The translations under genes were made by a program, and so were the position numbers. 38,082 nucleotides of DNA from NCBI GenBank assembly GCA_947625755.1, contig CANQPJ010000020.1:1-38082 (forward strand). The letters run 5' to 3'. Shown here piece by piece: positions 15,973-24,504 of this stretch. The notes beneath the pieces were generated by a model. That model was not told the DNA's origin. It did not search any database and saw nothing but the letters and a program-made list of their open reading frames with translations. The first letter of the stretch is position 1; every line of letters begins with the position of its first letter. Origin of the DNA: an uncultured Lachnospiraceae bacterium (GTDB taxonomy: Bacteria > Bacillota > Clostridia > Lachnospirales > Lachnospiraceae).

Positions 15973-17406
15973 TTACATTATATTCTTTAACACAATACAT
16001 TTTAACGTTGTAAGCTCATCAAAGGTGGAATAAACACCTTCTGTACCAAGCCCCGACTGTTTATATCCGCCAAAAGGCATTTCAAAACTTCTGAAATAAC
16101 TGGAACCGTTGATAACCACGCTTCCACATTCGTATTCATTTACAAAATACATTGCTTTTTTCATGTCTTTTGTAAATACGCTTCCGCCGAGACCATACAT
16201 GGTATCGTTGGCAAGTTTTAAAACTTCTTCTTCATCATCAAATGAAGCAATCGGCATTACCGGACCAAATACCTCCATATCGTGCATAATGTCAGCGTCA
16301 GAAGGCACATCTTTTATAATGGTTGGTTCAACGAAGGCTCCGTTACGGTGTCCTCCAAGCACAATTTTTCCACCCTGTTTCACTGTGAGATTTATCTGTT
16401 CTTCCACTGTTTTTGCAGCCTTTTCACTGATAACCGTTCCGATTTTTGTGTCCTTATCCAGAGGATTTCCTGCTTTAAACTTTGACACTCTCTCTACAAC
16501 TTCATCCACAAACTTATTATAAAGGGATTTGTGTATCAGAAATCTCTTTGGTGCACAGCAAATCTGTCCTGCGTTAAAAAATCTGGCATTCACTGCTTCA
16601 GACACCGCCAGTTCAAAGTCAGCATCTTCCAAAACAATAAATGCGTCATTTCCACCCAGCTCAAGGGCTAAACCTTTCAGGGTAGCAGAAGCTGTCTGCG
16701 CAACATCCCGACCTACTTCCGTAGAACCGGTGAGAGATACAGCGTTTATATCCGGATGTTCTGAAAGATAGCGTCCTACCACGGAGCCGCGTCCTGTTAC
16801 TACCTGTATGACGCCGGCAGGGAAACCGGCTTTGCGCAGCAGTCCTACCAGTTTGCACACAGTCAGCGGATTGTCCGTAGCTGGTTTAACAATGGCGGCA
16901 TTACCGCACAATAGGGCGGGAGCAACTTTTTGATTAAATAAATTGCATGGGAAATTAAAGGGAATAATACATGCTACCACACCTACAGGTTCTCTTCTTG
17001 TTATCACAATATTATTATCATGTCCAAATTCACAGCCGTTAGGAATTACTTCATTATATTTATGTTTAATTTTTTCAGAAAAAGCATTCCATGCGGTGAA
17101 AATGTTGTTCATCTCAATTTGTACTTCTGTAATATTTTTTCCTGATTCCAAAGACAGTGTCCTAGCGAGGTCGTCTCTGTTCTCATCTACAAGCTGTAAA
17201 AATTTCTTCACCAGTTCCACCCTTTTATAAATAGGAACTTTTTTCCATTTCTTCTGGGCATTTACGGCGCAGCAGATTGCTTTGTTGACATCTTCTTTTG
17301 TCGCACTGGGAACAGTGTCAATCAAACTGCCATCATAGGGATTTCTTACTTCAATAACTTCTTTTGATGATGCATCGACAAAGTTCTCACCAATAATCAT
17401 TTTCAT
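15973..17406 (-). CDS. NAD(P)-dependent aldehyde dehydrogenase (semialdehyde/lactaldehyde dehydrogenase type)
   Basis: 477 aa. The catalytic Glu lies in LALELGGND and the catalytic Cys in FNAGQICCAPKRF, with a GSTEVGRDVA Rossmann loop. It oxidises an aldehyde to the free acid, since it is not of the CoA-acylating type. ATG 17406 was chosen because AAAGGAG lies 9 bp upstream; an open frame extends to 17448 without a start signal. It is the first gene of the leftward operon. With the alcohol dehydrogenase it would let the cell split the aldehyde into reduced and oxidised products, balancing NADH and possibly giving 3-sulfopropionate. That role is inferred. Confidence 0.87.
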   Translation of the reverse strand: MKMIIGENFVDASSKEVIEVRNPYDGSLIDTVPSATKEDVNKAICCAVNAQKKWKKVPIYKRVELVKKFLQLVDENRDDLARTLSLESGKNITEVQIEMNNIFTAWNAFSEKIKHKYNEVIPNGCEFGHDNNIVITRREPVGVVACIIPFNFPCNLFNQKVAPALLCGNAAIVKPATDNPLTVCKLVGLLRKAGFPAGVIQVVTGRGSVVGRYLSEHPDINAVSLTGSTEVGRDVAQTASATLKGLALELGGNDAFIVLEDADFELAVSEAVNARFFNAGQICCAPKRFLIHKSLYNKFVDEVVERVSKFKAGNPLDKDTKIGTVISEKAAKTVEEQINLTVKQGGKIVLGGHRNGAFVEPTIIKDVPSDADIMHDMEVFGPVMPIASFDDEEEVLKLANDTMYGLGGSVFTKDMKKAMYFVNEYECGSVVINGSSYFRSFEMPFGGYKQSGLGTEGVYSTFDELTTLKCIVLKNIM

Positions 17407-17595
17407 AATAAAATACTCCTTTATCATCCATAATATCTTTATTAACAACTACATTTTATGACAAATCAATAATTTTTAATGACGTTACGGAATTAAAATA
17501 TAATAAATTTTCTTTTACTTCTAAAAAAGAATTAAAAATACAAAAAGCAATGTTATTTTGTTTCATATTACAATATTTTTAAAAGGAGAAAATAC
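17407..17595. promoter_or_regulatory. Divergent promoter region of the catabolic and transport operons
   Basis: 189 bp, very AT-rich, between the leftward enzyme operon and the rightward transporter operon. An inverted repeat TTTTAAT (17474-17480) and ATTAAAA (17492-17498) around GACGTTACGGA is a possible operator, though AT-rich arms arise easily by chance. For the leftward operon TTGTCA near 17460 is a possible -35. I could not fix -10 boxes with confidence. AAAAGGAG at 17580-17587 is the ribosome binding site of the transporter gene. Confidence 0.45.
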
Positions 17596-18690
17596 ATGAA
17601 GAAAAAAATTATTGCTTTATTAATGGTTCTGACATTAAGCGTAACAATGTTTTCTGCCTGTGGAAAGGAAAGCGGAAAAAAGGATGAGGGAGAAAAGACT
17701 CCGGTAAGACTGGCGCTTATGACAACAGGTTTTACTGTACCAATTTATTACGCAGATGTTCAGGGATATTTTGAAAAATTAGGACTGGACGTAAGTGTTG
17801 AATATTTTGCAAATGGTCCTGCAATTAATGAGGCGATTGCTTCAGGAGATATTGATATTGCAGGAATCGGTGAGATGCCGTCTGTGACAGGCGCAATTAC
17901 CAATGGTTCAAAAATTGTCAGCTGGATGACAGATGATGAGGCGTCTATACAGTGTTATGCAAGAAATGATAGTGATATTGTTAAAGAAGGAAAAGGTCAT
18001 ATAAAGGACTATCCGGAAATTTATGGTACTGCAAAGACATGGAAGAATAAAGAAGTGATTTGTGCCAAAGGAACATCAAGTCATTATGGACTTTTGGCTA
18101 CGTTGAGTGCTTTGGGACTGACGGAAGATGATATTAAACTTACGAATATGGAAGGAACAGCAGGCGCGGCTGCATTTGCTTCCGGTACAGGAGATATTTT
18201 CTTTGGGTTTGACCCGCAATGGGCAGAGTTTTACCAGAACAGTGATAAATACACACAGATTTCTACCTGTGAAAAAGCAGGAAAAGGTCTGTATAATGTG
18301 TTAATTGCATCAAAAGATTTTTACAATAACCATGGAGATGCGATTACAAAATTCATTCAGGCAGTATTACAGTCAGAAGAAGAATTCCGTGCAGATGAAA
18401 ATACCTATTATTCGGCTATGTACGATTGGCAGAACTCTTATGGTTCCTGTACAGAAGAACTCGCAAAATACAGTGCGTCCATCAAAGAACTTGTTCCGTT
18501 GGACGAACAGAAAGCAAAATTTGAGGCAGGAAAAGATGGAAAATCAGAAGTTTCCAAATCTCTTGATGTTGTCTCACAGTTTATGGTGGACAATAAGGTT
18601 ATCAGCGCCAATGACAAGAAAGTTTTTGATAAGAGTGATGTAGTTGATACAAAATTCTTATATGAAGCGATTGATGATTTGCAGAAATAA
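17596..18690 (+). CDS. ABC transporter substrate-binding lipoprotein (SsuA/TauA/NMT1 family)
   Basis: 364 aa. A lipoprotein signal peptide ends at the lipobox MFSAC (Cys22), followed by a Lys/Glu linker. The mature part has the two-lobed NMT1/THI5-like fold: PVRLALMTTGFTVPIYYADVQGYF at the start, then AIASGDIDIAGIGEMPSV and VICAKGTSSHYGLLATLSALG. Relatives bind alkanesulfonates, taurine, nitrate or aromatic acids. It is the first gene of a complete importer and divergent from the glycyl radical operon, which suggests it captures that operon's substrate. A strong hairpin follows the gene, a common way to keep binding-protein mRNA more abundant than that of the membrane parts. Confidence 0.87.
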   Translation: MKKKIIALLMVLTLSVTMFSACGKESGKKDEGEKTPVRLALMTTGFTVPIYYADVQGYFEKLGLDVSVEYFANGPAINEAIASGDIDIAGIGEMPSVTGAITNGSKIVSWMTDDEASIQCYARNDSDIVKEGKGHIKDYPEIYGTAKTWKNKEVICAKGTSSHYGLLATLSALGLTEDDIKLTNMEGTAGAAAFASGTGDIFFGFDPQWAEFYQNSDKYTQISTCEKAGKGLYNVLIASKDFYNNHGDAITKFIQAVLQSEEEFRADENTYYSAMYDWQNSYGSCTEELAKYSASIKELVPLDEQKAKFEAGKDGKSEVSKSLDVVSQFMVDNKVISANDKKVFDKSDVVDTKFLYEAIDDLQK

Positions 18691-18716
18691 TGATATAGAT
18701 ATGCAGATATTGTTTG

Positions 18717-18751
18717 AACTTAAGGTTGAAAGTAATTTTCAACCTTAAGTT
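18717..18751 (+). terminator. Perfect 15-bp hairpin between binding protein and permease genes
   Basis: AACTTAAGGTTGAAA (18717-18731) and TTTCAACCTTAAGTT (18737-18751) pair perfectly around GTAAT. Only a weak T-tract follows. It is probably a partial terminator or a 3' end protector of the binding-protein mRNA rather than the end of the operon, because the permease genes follow on the same strand. Confidence 0.75.
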
Positions 18752-18795
18752 TATGTTAAAAAAGTTTGTGTGATGAATATATTAGGAGACAAATT

Positions 18796-19587
18796 ATGTA
18801 CAGAGAAAAAAATCGACCTTTATGGTTGAAAATGTTACTGTCCTCTGTGGGAATCATATTATTTTTCGGCATATGGGAGGCGGCTGTAAGACTGGGTTTT
18901 GTATCGCCGGACAAACTGGTTGCGCCATCACAGATTATATCGACTTTTGTCAACAAGCTGAGTAACCCTATACCGGATGGAAATACAATTATTGTTCATT
19001 TTTTTACAAGTTTGAAACTTGTGGTCTTGGGCTTTATTATTTCATGCATTATAGGAATCCCACTAGGATTGTTCATGGGATTTTTTAATACAGCCAACAG
19101 AATATTTACACCTATTTTTGAAATCATCAGACCGATTCCACCTTTGGCATGGATTCCGATTGTTATCGTTGTGCTGGGTATCGGACTGGAGGCGGAACTG
19201 TTTATTATTTTTGTGGCGACTTTTGTTCCCTGTGTCATCAATTCTTATACGGGGATTAAAGCTACCAGCCAGACGTTGATTAATGTGGCAAAGACAGCAG
19301 GTGCAAACAGGTTCCAGATTTTTTACAAAGTTGGTATTCCTTCAGCATTGCCTATGGTATTTACAGGTATTAAAGTAGCGTTTGGAAGTGCGTGGGCTAC
19401 TTTAGTTGCTGCAGAGATGATTGCATCTTCTGAAGGTTTGGGCTATATGATTCAACAGGGGAGAGTGGCGAGAAGACCGGATATTGTATTATTGGGTATG
19501 GCAGTGATAGGACTGGTAGGTGCTGTGCTTACTACTCTGTTGAGTTTATTAGAAGAAAAAGCAATACCGTGGAGAAAAGTAAAATGA
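18796..19587 (+). CDS. ABC transporter permease (SsuC/TauC family), subunit 1
   Basis: 263 aa, about six membrane helices. ATG 18796 was chosen because AGGAG at 18784-18788 lies 7 bp upstream; a GTG at 18766 has no such site. The EAA loop (IKATSQTLINVAKTAGANRFQIFYKVGIPSALP, shown for its EAA-type G and P) contacts the ATPase. The conserved RPIPPLAWIPI segment near 115 is typical of the nitrate/sulfonate family. The stop overlaps the next permease start (ATGA). Two different permeases imply a heterodimeric channel. Confidence 0.88.
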   Translation: MYREKNRPLWLKMLLSSVGIILFFGIWEAAVRLGFVSPDKLVAPSQIISTFVNKLSNPIPDGNTIIVHFFTSLKLVVLGFIISCIIGIPLGLFMGFFNTANRIFTPIFEIIRPIPPLAWIPIVIVVLGIGLEAELFIIFVATFVPCVINSYTGIKATSQTLINVAKTAGANRFQIFYKVGIPSALPMVFTGIKVAFGSAWATLVAAEMIASSEGLGYMIQQGRVARRPDIVLLGMAVIGLVGAVLTTLLSLLEEKAIPWRKVK

Positions 19588-20369
19588 ATGTGAATGTAAA
19601 GAATAAGATATTAAATGTTGTTTTACCTGTATTTTCAGTCTGCTTTGTGGTTTTCTTATGGTGGTATGCCGCCCAGAAAAATCCCAGTCTGGCAAGCCCG
19701 CTGGATATGGCAGACAGGTTTGTAAGATTAATTGAGCATCCATTGATGGGCAAAGGAATTATGGAACATGTTTGGGCAAGTATGAGAAGAATTTTACTGT
19801 CCTTTCTTGTAGCATCGGTTATCGGTATTTCGCTTGGAGTGGTTTTTGGTATTTTTCCAACATTCAGACGAATTATGTGGCCCGTATTTTCTATTATCAG
19901 ACCGATTCCACCATTGGCATGGATTCCTATCGTGGTTTTGTGGACAGGTATTGTAGGAGATACATCAAAAAATATTATTATTTTTATCGGCATTGTAATG
20001 GCGATTGTAATTAACACATATGCAGGAACAAGTCATACAGACGAATTGCTCTTAAAAGCGGGAAAAACATTAGGGGCAAATAAGCGGCAGATATTGTTTG
20101 ACATTACGCTTCCTAACGCAATACCATCTATTCTGGCTGGTATGAAGACAGGTCTTTCTACCGGCTGGATGTCTCTGGTGGCGGCAGAGATGATAGCGGC
20201 AAAAGAGGGAATTGGATTTTTAATCAATATGAGTATGAATGGTACTCCGGATACAGCTCTTGACTTTGTCGGGATTGTACTGGTTGCAATATCAAGTTCT
20301 ATGCTTACCCTTTTGCTTACTCTGTTAGAAAGGAGTTTATGCCCATGGCTGAGAATAAAATCAAAATAG
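19584..20369 (+). CDS. ABC transporter permease (SsuC/TauC family), subunit 2
   Basis: 261 aa from ATG 19584, inside the ATGA overlap with subunit 1; an in-frame GTG at 19569 is less likely. It is a paralogue of subunit 1 with the same RPIPPLAWIPI segment and an EAA loop (AGKTLGANKRQILFDITLP). It ends 25 bp inside the first ATPase gene, so the genes are translationally coupled. It forms the second half of the transmembrane heterodimer. Confidence 0.88.
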   Translation: MNVNVKNKILNVVLPVFSVCFVVFLWWYAAQKNPSLASPLDMADRFVRLIEHPLMGKGIMEHVWASMRRILLSFLVASVIGISLGVVFGIFPTFRRIMWPVFSIIRPIPPLAWIPIVVLWTGIVGDTSKNIIIFIGIVMAIVINTYAGTSHTDELLLKAGKTLGANKRQILFDITLPNAIPSILAGMKTGLSTGWMSLVAAEMIAAKEGIGFLINMSMNGTPDTALDFVGIVLVAISSSMLTLLLTLLERSLCPWLRIKSK

Positions 20370-21088
20370 AGGTAAAAAATCTATGTAAGACCTTTGTTCA
20401 TTCAAAGGAAGAGGTGGAAGTTTTAAAGGATGTTTCCTTTAATGTATATGAAAATGAATTTTTGGTTATTCTCGGACCGGGTCAGTGTGGGAAAACCGTA
20501 TTGCTGAATATTATGGCTGATATAGAAGATGCCACCGAGGGGGAAATACGCTTCACAGATGATAAAAATGTAGGGTTTGTTTTTCAGAGATATGCTTTGT
20601 TTCATTGGAAAAATGTGCTGAATAATGTTGCTACTCCTTTAAAATATCAGGGAGTGGACAAAAAAACGAGAAAAGAAACTGCCATGAAATATATTGATTT
20701 GGTTGGTCTTAACGGTTTTGAAAAAGCGTATCCGGCACAGCTTTCCGGTGGAATGAAACAGCGCGTGGGCATTGCAAGAGCATATGCCTCAGGCAATGAT
20801 GTTATTTTAATGGATGAACCGTTCGGAGCATTAGATGCGCAGACCAGGTATCAGATGCAGGATGAAATATTAAGAATCAGAAATTCAGAGAAGGCAACCG
20901 TTGTTTTTGTAACAAATAATATTGAGGAAGCCATTTATCTGGGAGATAGAATATTATTGTTCTCGAACAAGCCTTCAGGAATTGTAAAAGAATATGTACC
21001 GGATTTGAAACGACCAAGGAATCAGACTTCTAAAGAATTTATGGAATTGAGAAATGAAATAACCGCCAATATGGATTTGGCTTTATAA
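20345..21088 (+). CDS. ABC transporter ATPase (SsuB-like) with intact signature but Asn in the switch position
   Basis: 247 aa. ATG 20345 was chosen because AGGAG at 20331-20335 lies 9 bp upstream; an ATG at 20339 is only 3 bp away. Walker A GPGQCGKT (44-51, with an unusual Gln), Q-loop Q81, signature LSGGM (133-137) and Walker B ILMDEP with catalytic E158 are present. The switch His is replaced: FVTNN, N191. The partner ATPase shows the reverse pattern. It couples ATP hydrolysis to import through the two permeases. Confidence 0.88.
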   Translation: MAENKIKIEVKNLCKTFVHSKEEVEVLKDVSFNVYENEFLVILGPGQCGKTVLLNIMADIEDATEGEIRFTDDKNVGFVFQRYALFHWKNVLNNVATPLKYQGVDKKTRKETAMKYIDLVGLNGFEKAYPAQLSGGMKQRVGIARAYASGNDVILMDEPFGALDAQTRYQMQDEILRIRNSEKATVVFVTNNIEEAIYLGDRILLFSNKPSGIVKEYVPDLKRPRNQTSKEFMELRNEITANMDLAL

Positions 21089-21110
21089 ATTATTTTGAAA
21101 GGAACGAACC

Positions 21111-21857
21111 ATGGCTGAACAACCAAAGATTTCCGTTAAGAATTTAACGAAAAAGTTTGATGATTTAACAGTGTTAGATAACATCTCTTTTAACATAAAT
21201 AAAGGAGATTTTGTCTGTATTGTAGGACCTACAGGATGTGGTAAAACCACATTTTTAAATCTTTTAGTAAAATTAATAGAACCTACCGCCGGGCAGATAT
21301 TGATTGACGGAGAACCGGCTGACCCGAAAAAGCATAATATCAGTTTTGTGTTTCAGGAACCGTCAAATTTTCCGTGGCTGACGGTAGAAGATAATATAAA
21401 GTTCAATCTTAAAATCAAGGGCAATATTGACAAAGCAGAAATACAAAAAAGAACAGACAGAATTCTTGATATTATAGGTCTTTCGGAACAAAGAAACGTG
21501 TATCCGGGCGAGTTGTCCGTATCTGCCGAGCAAAGAGTAGTAATCGGCAGAAGTTTTGCGGTATATCCTGATTTGCTGTTGATGGATGAGCCATATGGGC
21601 AGATGGATATTAAGGTGAGATATTATCTGGAGGACGAGGTACTCAAATTGTGGAGGGAAACAGGCAGTACGGTGTTGTTTATTACCCACAATATTGAGGA
21701 GGCAATTTATCTTTCCCAAAAGTGCCTGGTAATGAGTCAGAAGCCGACTACAATTAAGGGAATTATAGATAATCCGCTGCCTTATCCGAGAAATATATCT
21801 GATCCGGAATTTATCAGATTAAGGGAAGAAGTCACGGATATGATTAAATGGTGGTAA
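21111..21857 (+). CDS. ABC transporter ATPase (SsuB-like) with degenerate signature motif
   Basis: 248 aa. Walker A GPTGCGKT (39-46), Walker B LLMDEP with E160 and switch H193 (FITHN) are intact. The signature reads LSVSA (135-139) instead of LSGGQ, and the D-loop is GQMD instead of GALD. It therefore supplies a good nucleotide-binding half but a poor signature half. The gene follows the first ATPase by 22 bp with its own GAAAGGA site and ends the operon before the terminator at 21896. Confidence 0.88.
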   Translation: MAEQPKISVKNLTKKFDDLTVLDNISFNINKGDFVCIVGPTGCGKTTFLNLLVKLIEPTAGQILIDGEPADPKKHNISFVFQEPSNFPWLTVEDNIKFNLKIKGNIDKAEIQKRTDRILDIIGLSEQRNVYPGELSVSAEQRVVIGRSFAVYPDLLLMDEPYGQMDIKVRYYLEDEVLKLWRETGSTVLFITHNIEEAIYLSQKCLVMSQKPTTIKGIIDNPLPYPRNISDPEFIRLREEVTDMIKWW

Positions 21858-21895
21858 AAGAGGGTGTTTCAAAACTCCCTGATTTTCTTGACTAG

Positions 21896-21938
21896 CAGAA
21901 CCTGCATCCGCATTAGCAGATACAGGTTCTGTCTTTTT
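21896..21938 (+). terminator. Intrinsic terminator of the transporter operon
   Basis: CAGAACCTGCATC (21896-21908) pairs with GATACAGGTTCTG (21919-21931) with one mismatch, followed by TCTTTTTGT. It lies 38 bp after the last ATPase stop. Confidence 0.85.
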
Positions 21939-21949
21939 GTATTTGTAAT

Positions 21950-22649
21950 TTACATATATTAGGCAGTTATAGCTTTATATAGATATGTAATATATTTTTA
22001 GTTGCTATGAATTTTACATGTATATTTGGTAGGTTTAGGGAAAAATATATGTAATTCATGCTTGCTTGCTATGGGATTCTCAAGATTTTACATATATAAT
22101 TGTCTTGTTTAGTAACAAATATATGTAAATCATTGTCACTTGCCATGGGGTTCTCAAGAAATTACATATATAATTAGATTGTATTGTAGAAAATATATGT
22201 AATTCATGCTTGCTTGCTATGGGATTCTCAAGAAATTACATATATAATTGTCTTGTTTAGTAACAAATATATGTAAATCATTCTCCTTTGCCATGGGGTT
22301 GTCAAGATTTTACATATATAATTAGATTGTATTGTAGAAAATATATGTAAATCATTGTCACTTGCCATGGGATTGTCAAGATTTTACATATATATTTAGC
22401 TTGTATTGTAGAAAATATATGTAGTTCATTCTCCCTAATCATGAGTTTCCCAACAATTTACATATATATTTGTCGGGATTTGCAAAAAATATATGTAAAT
22501 CATTCTCCCCCACCATGAATTGCTCGAAAATTTACATATATAATTGTCTTGTTTAGCAGAAAATATATGTAAATCATTCTCCCCCCCCACCATGAATTTC
22601 CCAAGAATTTACATATATTTGGCAGTTTTGACAAAAACTTTTTTACAGT
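21950..22649. repeat. Tandem array 2: ten units of the same 74-bp repeat family
   Basis: Units start at 21950, 22014, 22088, 22162, 22236, 22310, 22384, 22458, 22532 and 22609. The step is 74 bp except for 64 at the left edge and 77 at the right, where a run of eight C adds bases. Each has TTACATATAT near the start and ATATATGTAA 41 bp later, with a second weaker pair (CTTG, CAAG) between palindromes. Loops alternate between a TTGTCTTGTTTAGTAACA type and a TTAGATTGTATTGTAGAA type over units 3 to 6, giving a 148-bp higher-order repeat. The last unit lacks its right arm and ends in the tail ACAAAAACTTTTTTACAG, also found at the end of array 1. No gene is present. Confidence 0.9.
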
Positions 22650-22663
22650 TTCTTTTTGATATT

Positions 22664-24106
22664 TTATTCTGAATGCTGTTCGATAAGCGACAAGGATTTT
22701 CTCATTAGCTTTCCGGTCGCAGTGCGGGGGATTTTTTGAATTGGAATAATCTGTTTTGGAGTGCGGTAATCTTCCAGTTCCTTTTTCAGGTAGTCCATGA
22801 GCTGGTCGGTATCTGCCTCACATCCTTCTTTGTATTGGACAAAAAGCACAGGAATTTGTCCATATCTTACATCATCTTTTGCCACGCAGGCGCAATCAGC
22901 AATCATATGATAGTTTAAAGCGACTCTTTCAATATCCAGTGGAATTACTTTATGCCCATTGACATTAATGATGTCTCCAACCCGGCTGACAAAATAGTAG
23001 TAGCCCCGGTCATCGAAATAAGCAATATCATTCAAAATAAGTTTATCGCCGTACATAATCTGTTCTGTTAAATCTTTTTTCCGGTAATATCCCTGCATGT
23101 TCATGCCGCCGCTGACGGTTACATATCCGTATTTGCCAGGGAGCGTTATTTCTTCCCGGTTTTCGTCTATCAGACAAATCTGTGCATTACAGGCGGGTTT
23201 TCCCAGACAGTTTTCAGAATAATTATCTCTGGTGTTATTAATCAAAATGCAGCCTGATTCTGTACTGCCATAGACATTATAAAGCACAATATCCGGAAAT
23301 CTCTGATAAAATTTTGTAATAATACCTTCCGGCAATTCTCCGGTGGCAGATTCAATGGATTGGATACCATCTAAAATATTTTCAGAAATGTCAGCATCAC
23401 ACAGAAGAAATAAATCTGAACTGATAAGGGACATATGATTGAAATGGTATTTTTCGTTTATCAATGAAATCTGTTCCACTGAAAAGGCATCATGGGTAAC
23501 GATAATTGTACCACCCTGCATGAGTATTGCCATTACACGCCGATAGCCTGCAACCAAGTCAAAAGGAATGTTGGTAAACAGGATTGTGTCTGAAGTAATA
23601 TTGGTGCCGGCTGCCAGATTTTCTGCGGCAGCTACAAGACTTCGATTGGTGTGTGCAACAAAGGAAGGAGCTCCCGTTGTGCCGGTAGTGCTGTCGATGG
23701 TACATGTCGCATCACTTTTCGGTAAAATAAAATGGGAGATTATTTCCTCTTGTAATTGTAAATATTCATCATAATTTTCACCGTTATTTTTCATAAATAC
23801 CAGCTTGGGCTTTGTTTTTTTGAAAATATTTTGAAATTTATAGATAGATATATTTTTTTCGAAGGGAACTACAATGCACCCATACAAATGGCAGCCAAGG
23901 AAGGCGCAAAAATATGATATTAGATTGTCTGCCTCTAACATAATTCTGCTTCCCTTTGTTATTTTTTTTAATTTCAGTGTAAGAGCAAATGTCTTAATTC
24001 TCTTTGCCAAATCTGCATAGGTGATGGCAGTGTCGTTATATATAATCGCATTTTTGTCCGGAAATACATTGCTGTTTTCGAAAACTGCCTCAACAATACT
24101 CTTCAT
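22664..24106 (-). CDS. Stand-alone adenylate-forming enzyme (AMP-binding, acyl-CoA ligase-like)
   Basis: 480 aa. ANL superfamily motifs in order: P-loop DSTTGTTGAPSF (~137-148), YGSTES (~278-283), NDIAYFDDRGYYYFVSRVGD with the hinge region after it, and PRTATGKLMRK near the C-terminus with the catalytic Lys. The short N-terminal domain recalls O-succinylbenzoate or aryl/acyl-CoA ligases and the free-standing adenylation domains of natural-product clusters. No carrier protein or thioesterase is adjacent, so the acid it activates cannot be read from context. GAGGAG lies 8 bp before the ATG. It is divergent from the XRE regulator at 24209, which might control it. Confidence 0.85.
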   Translation of the reverse strand: MKSIVEAVFENSNVFPDKNAIIYNDTAITYADLAKRIKTFALTLKLKKITKGSRIMLEADNLISYFCAFLGCHLYGCIVVPFEKNISIYKFQNIFKKTKPKLVFMKNNGENYDEYLQLQEEIISHFILPKSDATCTIDSTTGTTGAPSFVAHTNRSLVAAAENLAAGTNITSDTILFTNIPFDLVAGYRRVMAILMQGGTIIVTHDAFSVEQISLINEKYHFNHMSLISSDLFLLCDADISENILDGIQSIESATGELPEGIITKFYQRFPDIVLYNVYGSTESGCILINNTRDNYSENCLGKPACNAQICLIDENREEITLPGKYGYVTVSGGMNMQGYYRKKDLTEQIMYGDKLILNDIAYFDDRGYYYFVSRVGDIINVNGHKVIPLDIERVALNYHMIADCACVAKDDVRYGQIPVLFVQYKEGCEADTDQLMDYLKKELEDYRTPKQIIPIQKIPRTATGKLMRKSLSLIEQHSE

Positions 24107-24123
24107 GTTCTTTTCTCCTCAGT

Positions 24124-24151
24124 TTGTGATTTGCAATAATATATTTATAAT
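24124..24151 (+). promoter_or_regulatory. Probable promoter of the XRE regulator gene
   Basis: TTGTGA (24124-24129), 16 bp and a perfect TATAAT (24146-24151). It lies in the 102-bp divergent gap after the AMP-binding gene. Confidence 0.6.
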
Positions 24152-24208
24152 ATCATATTAGAAAAAAATGTGGTAGAATTAAATTATATAAGAAGGGAAT
24201 CAACAGAC

Positions 24209-24454
24209 ATGAAGCCACGTTTAAAACCATTGGGGAACAAAAATCTGATTGGAGCCAATGTTACAAAAATCAGAAAATTAAATCATATGAGCCAGAAAGA
24301 GCTGGCTATCAGTATGCAGCTTTTAGGTTGTGATATTAATTATACTTCCTTATCGAAACTTGAGGGGCAGACAAGAATTGCAACGGACAGAGAGATTTAT
24401 GTTATTGCAAAAATTTTTGATATAAAAGTAGATGATTTATTTAAGGATTTATAA
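24209..24454 (+). CDS. XRE-family helix-turn-helix regulator
   Basis: 81 aa from ATG 24209, with GAAGGGA 10 bp upstream; the frame is open to 24170 but that start lies too near the promoter. The fold is a single Cro/CI HTH: IGANVTKIRKLNHMSQKELA, then NYTSLSKLEGQTRIATDREIYVIAKIFDIKVDDLF. It has no effector domain. It is divergent from the AMP-binding enzyme, and 50 bp before the phosphatase, so either could be a target. Confidence 0.85.
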   Translation: MKPRLKPLGNKNLIGANVTKIRKLNHMSQKELAISMQLLGCDINYTSLSKLEGQTRIATDREIYVIAKIFDIKVDDLFKDL

Positions 24455-24504
24455 AAACAGGTGAAAGAATATGATTTGTGTGGCATAAAGCAGAGGAGAA
24501 TGGA

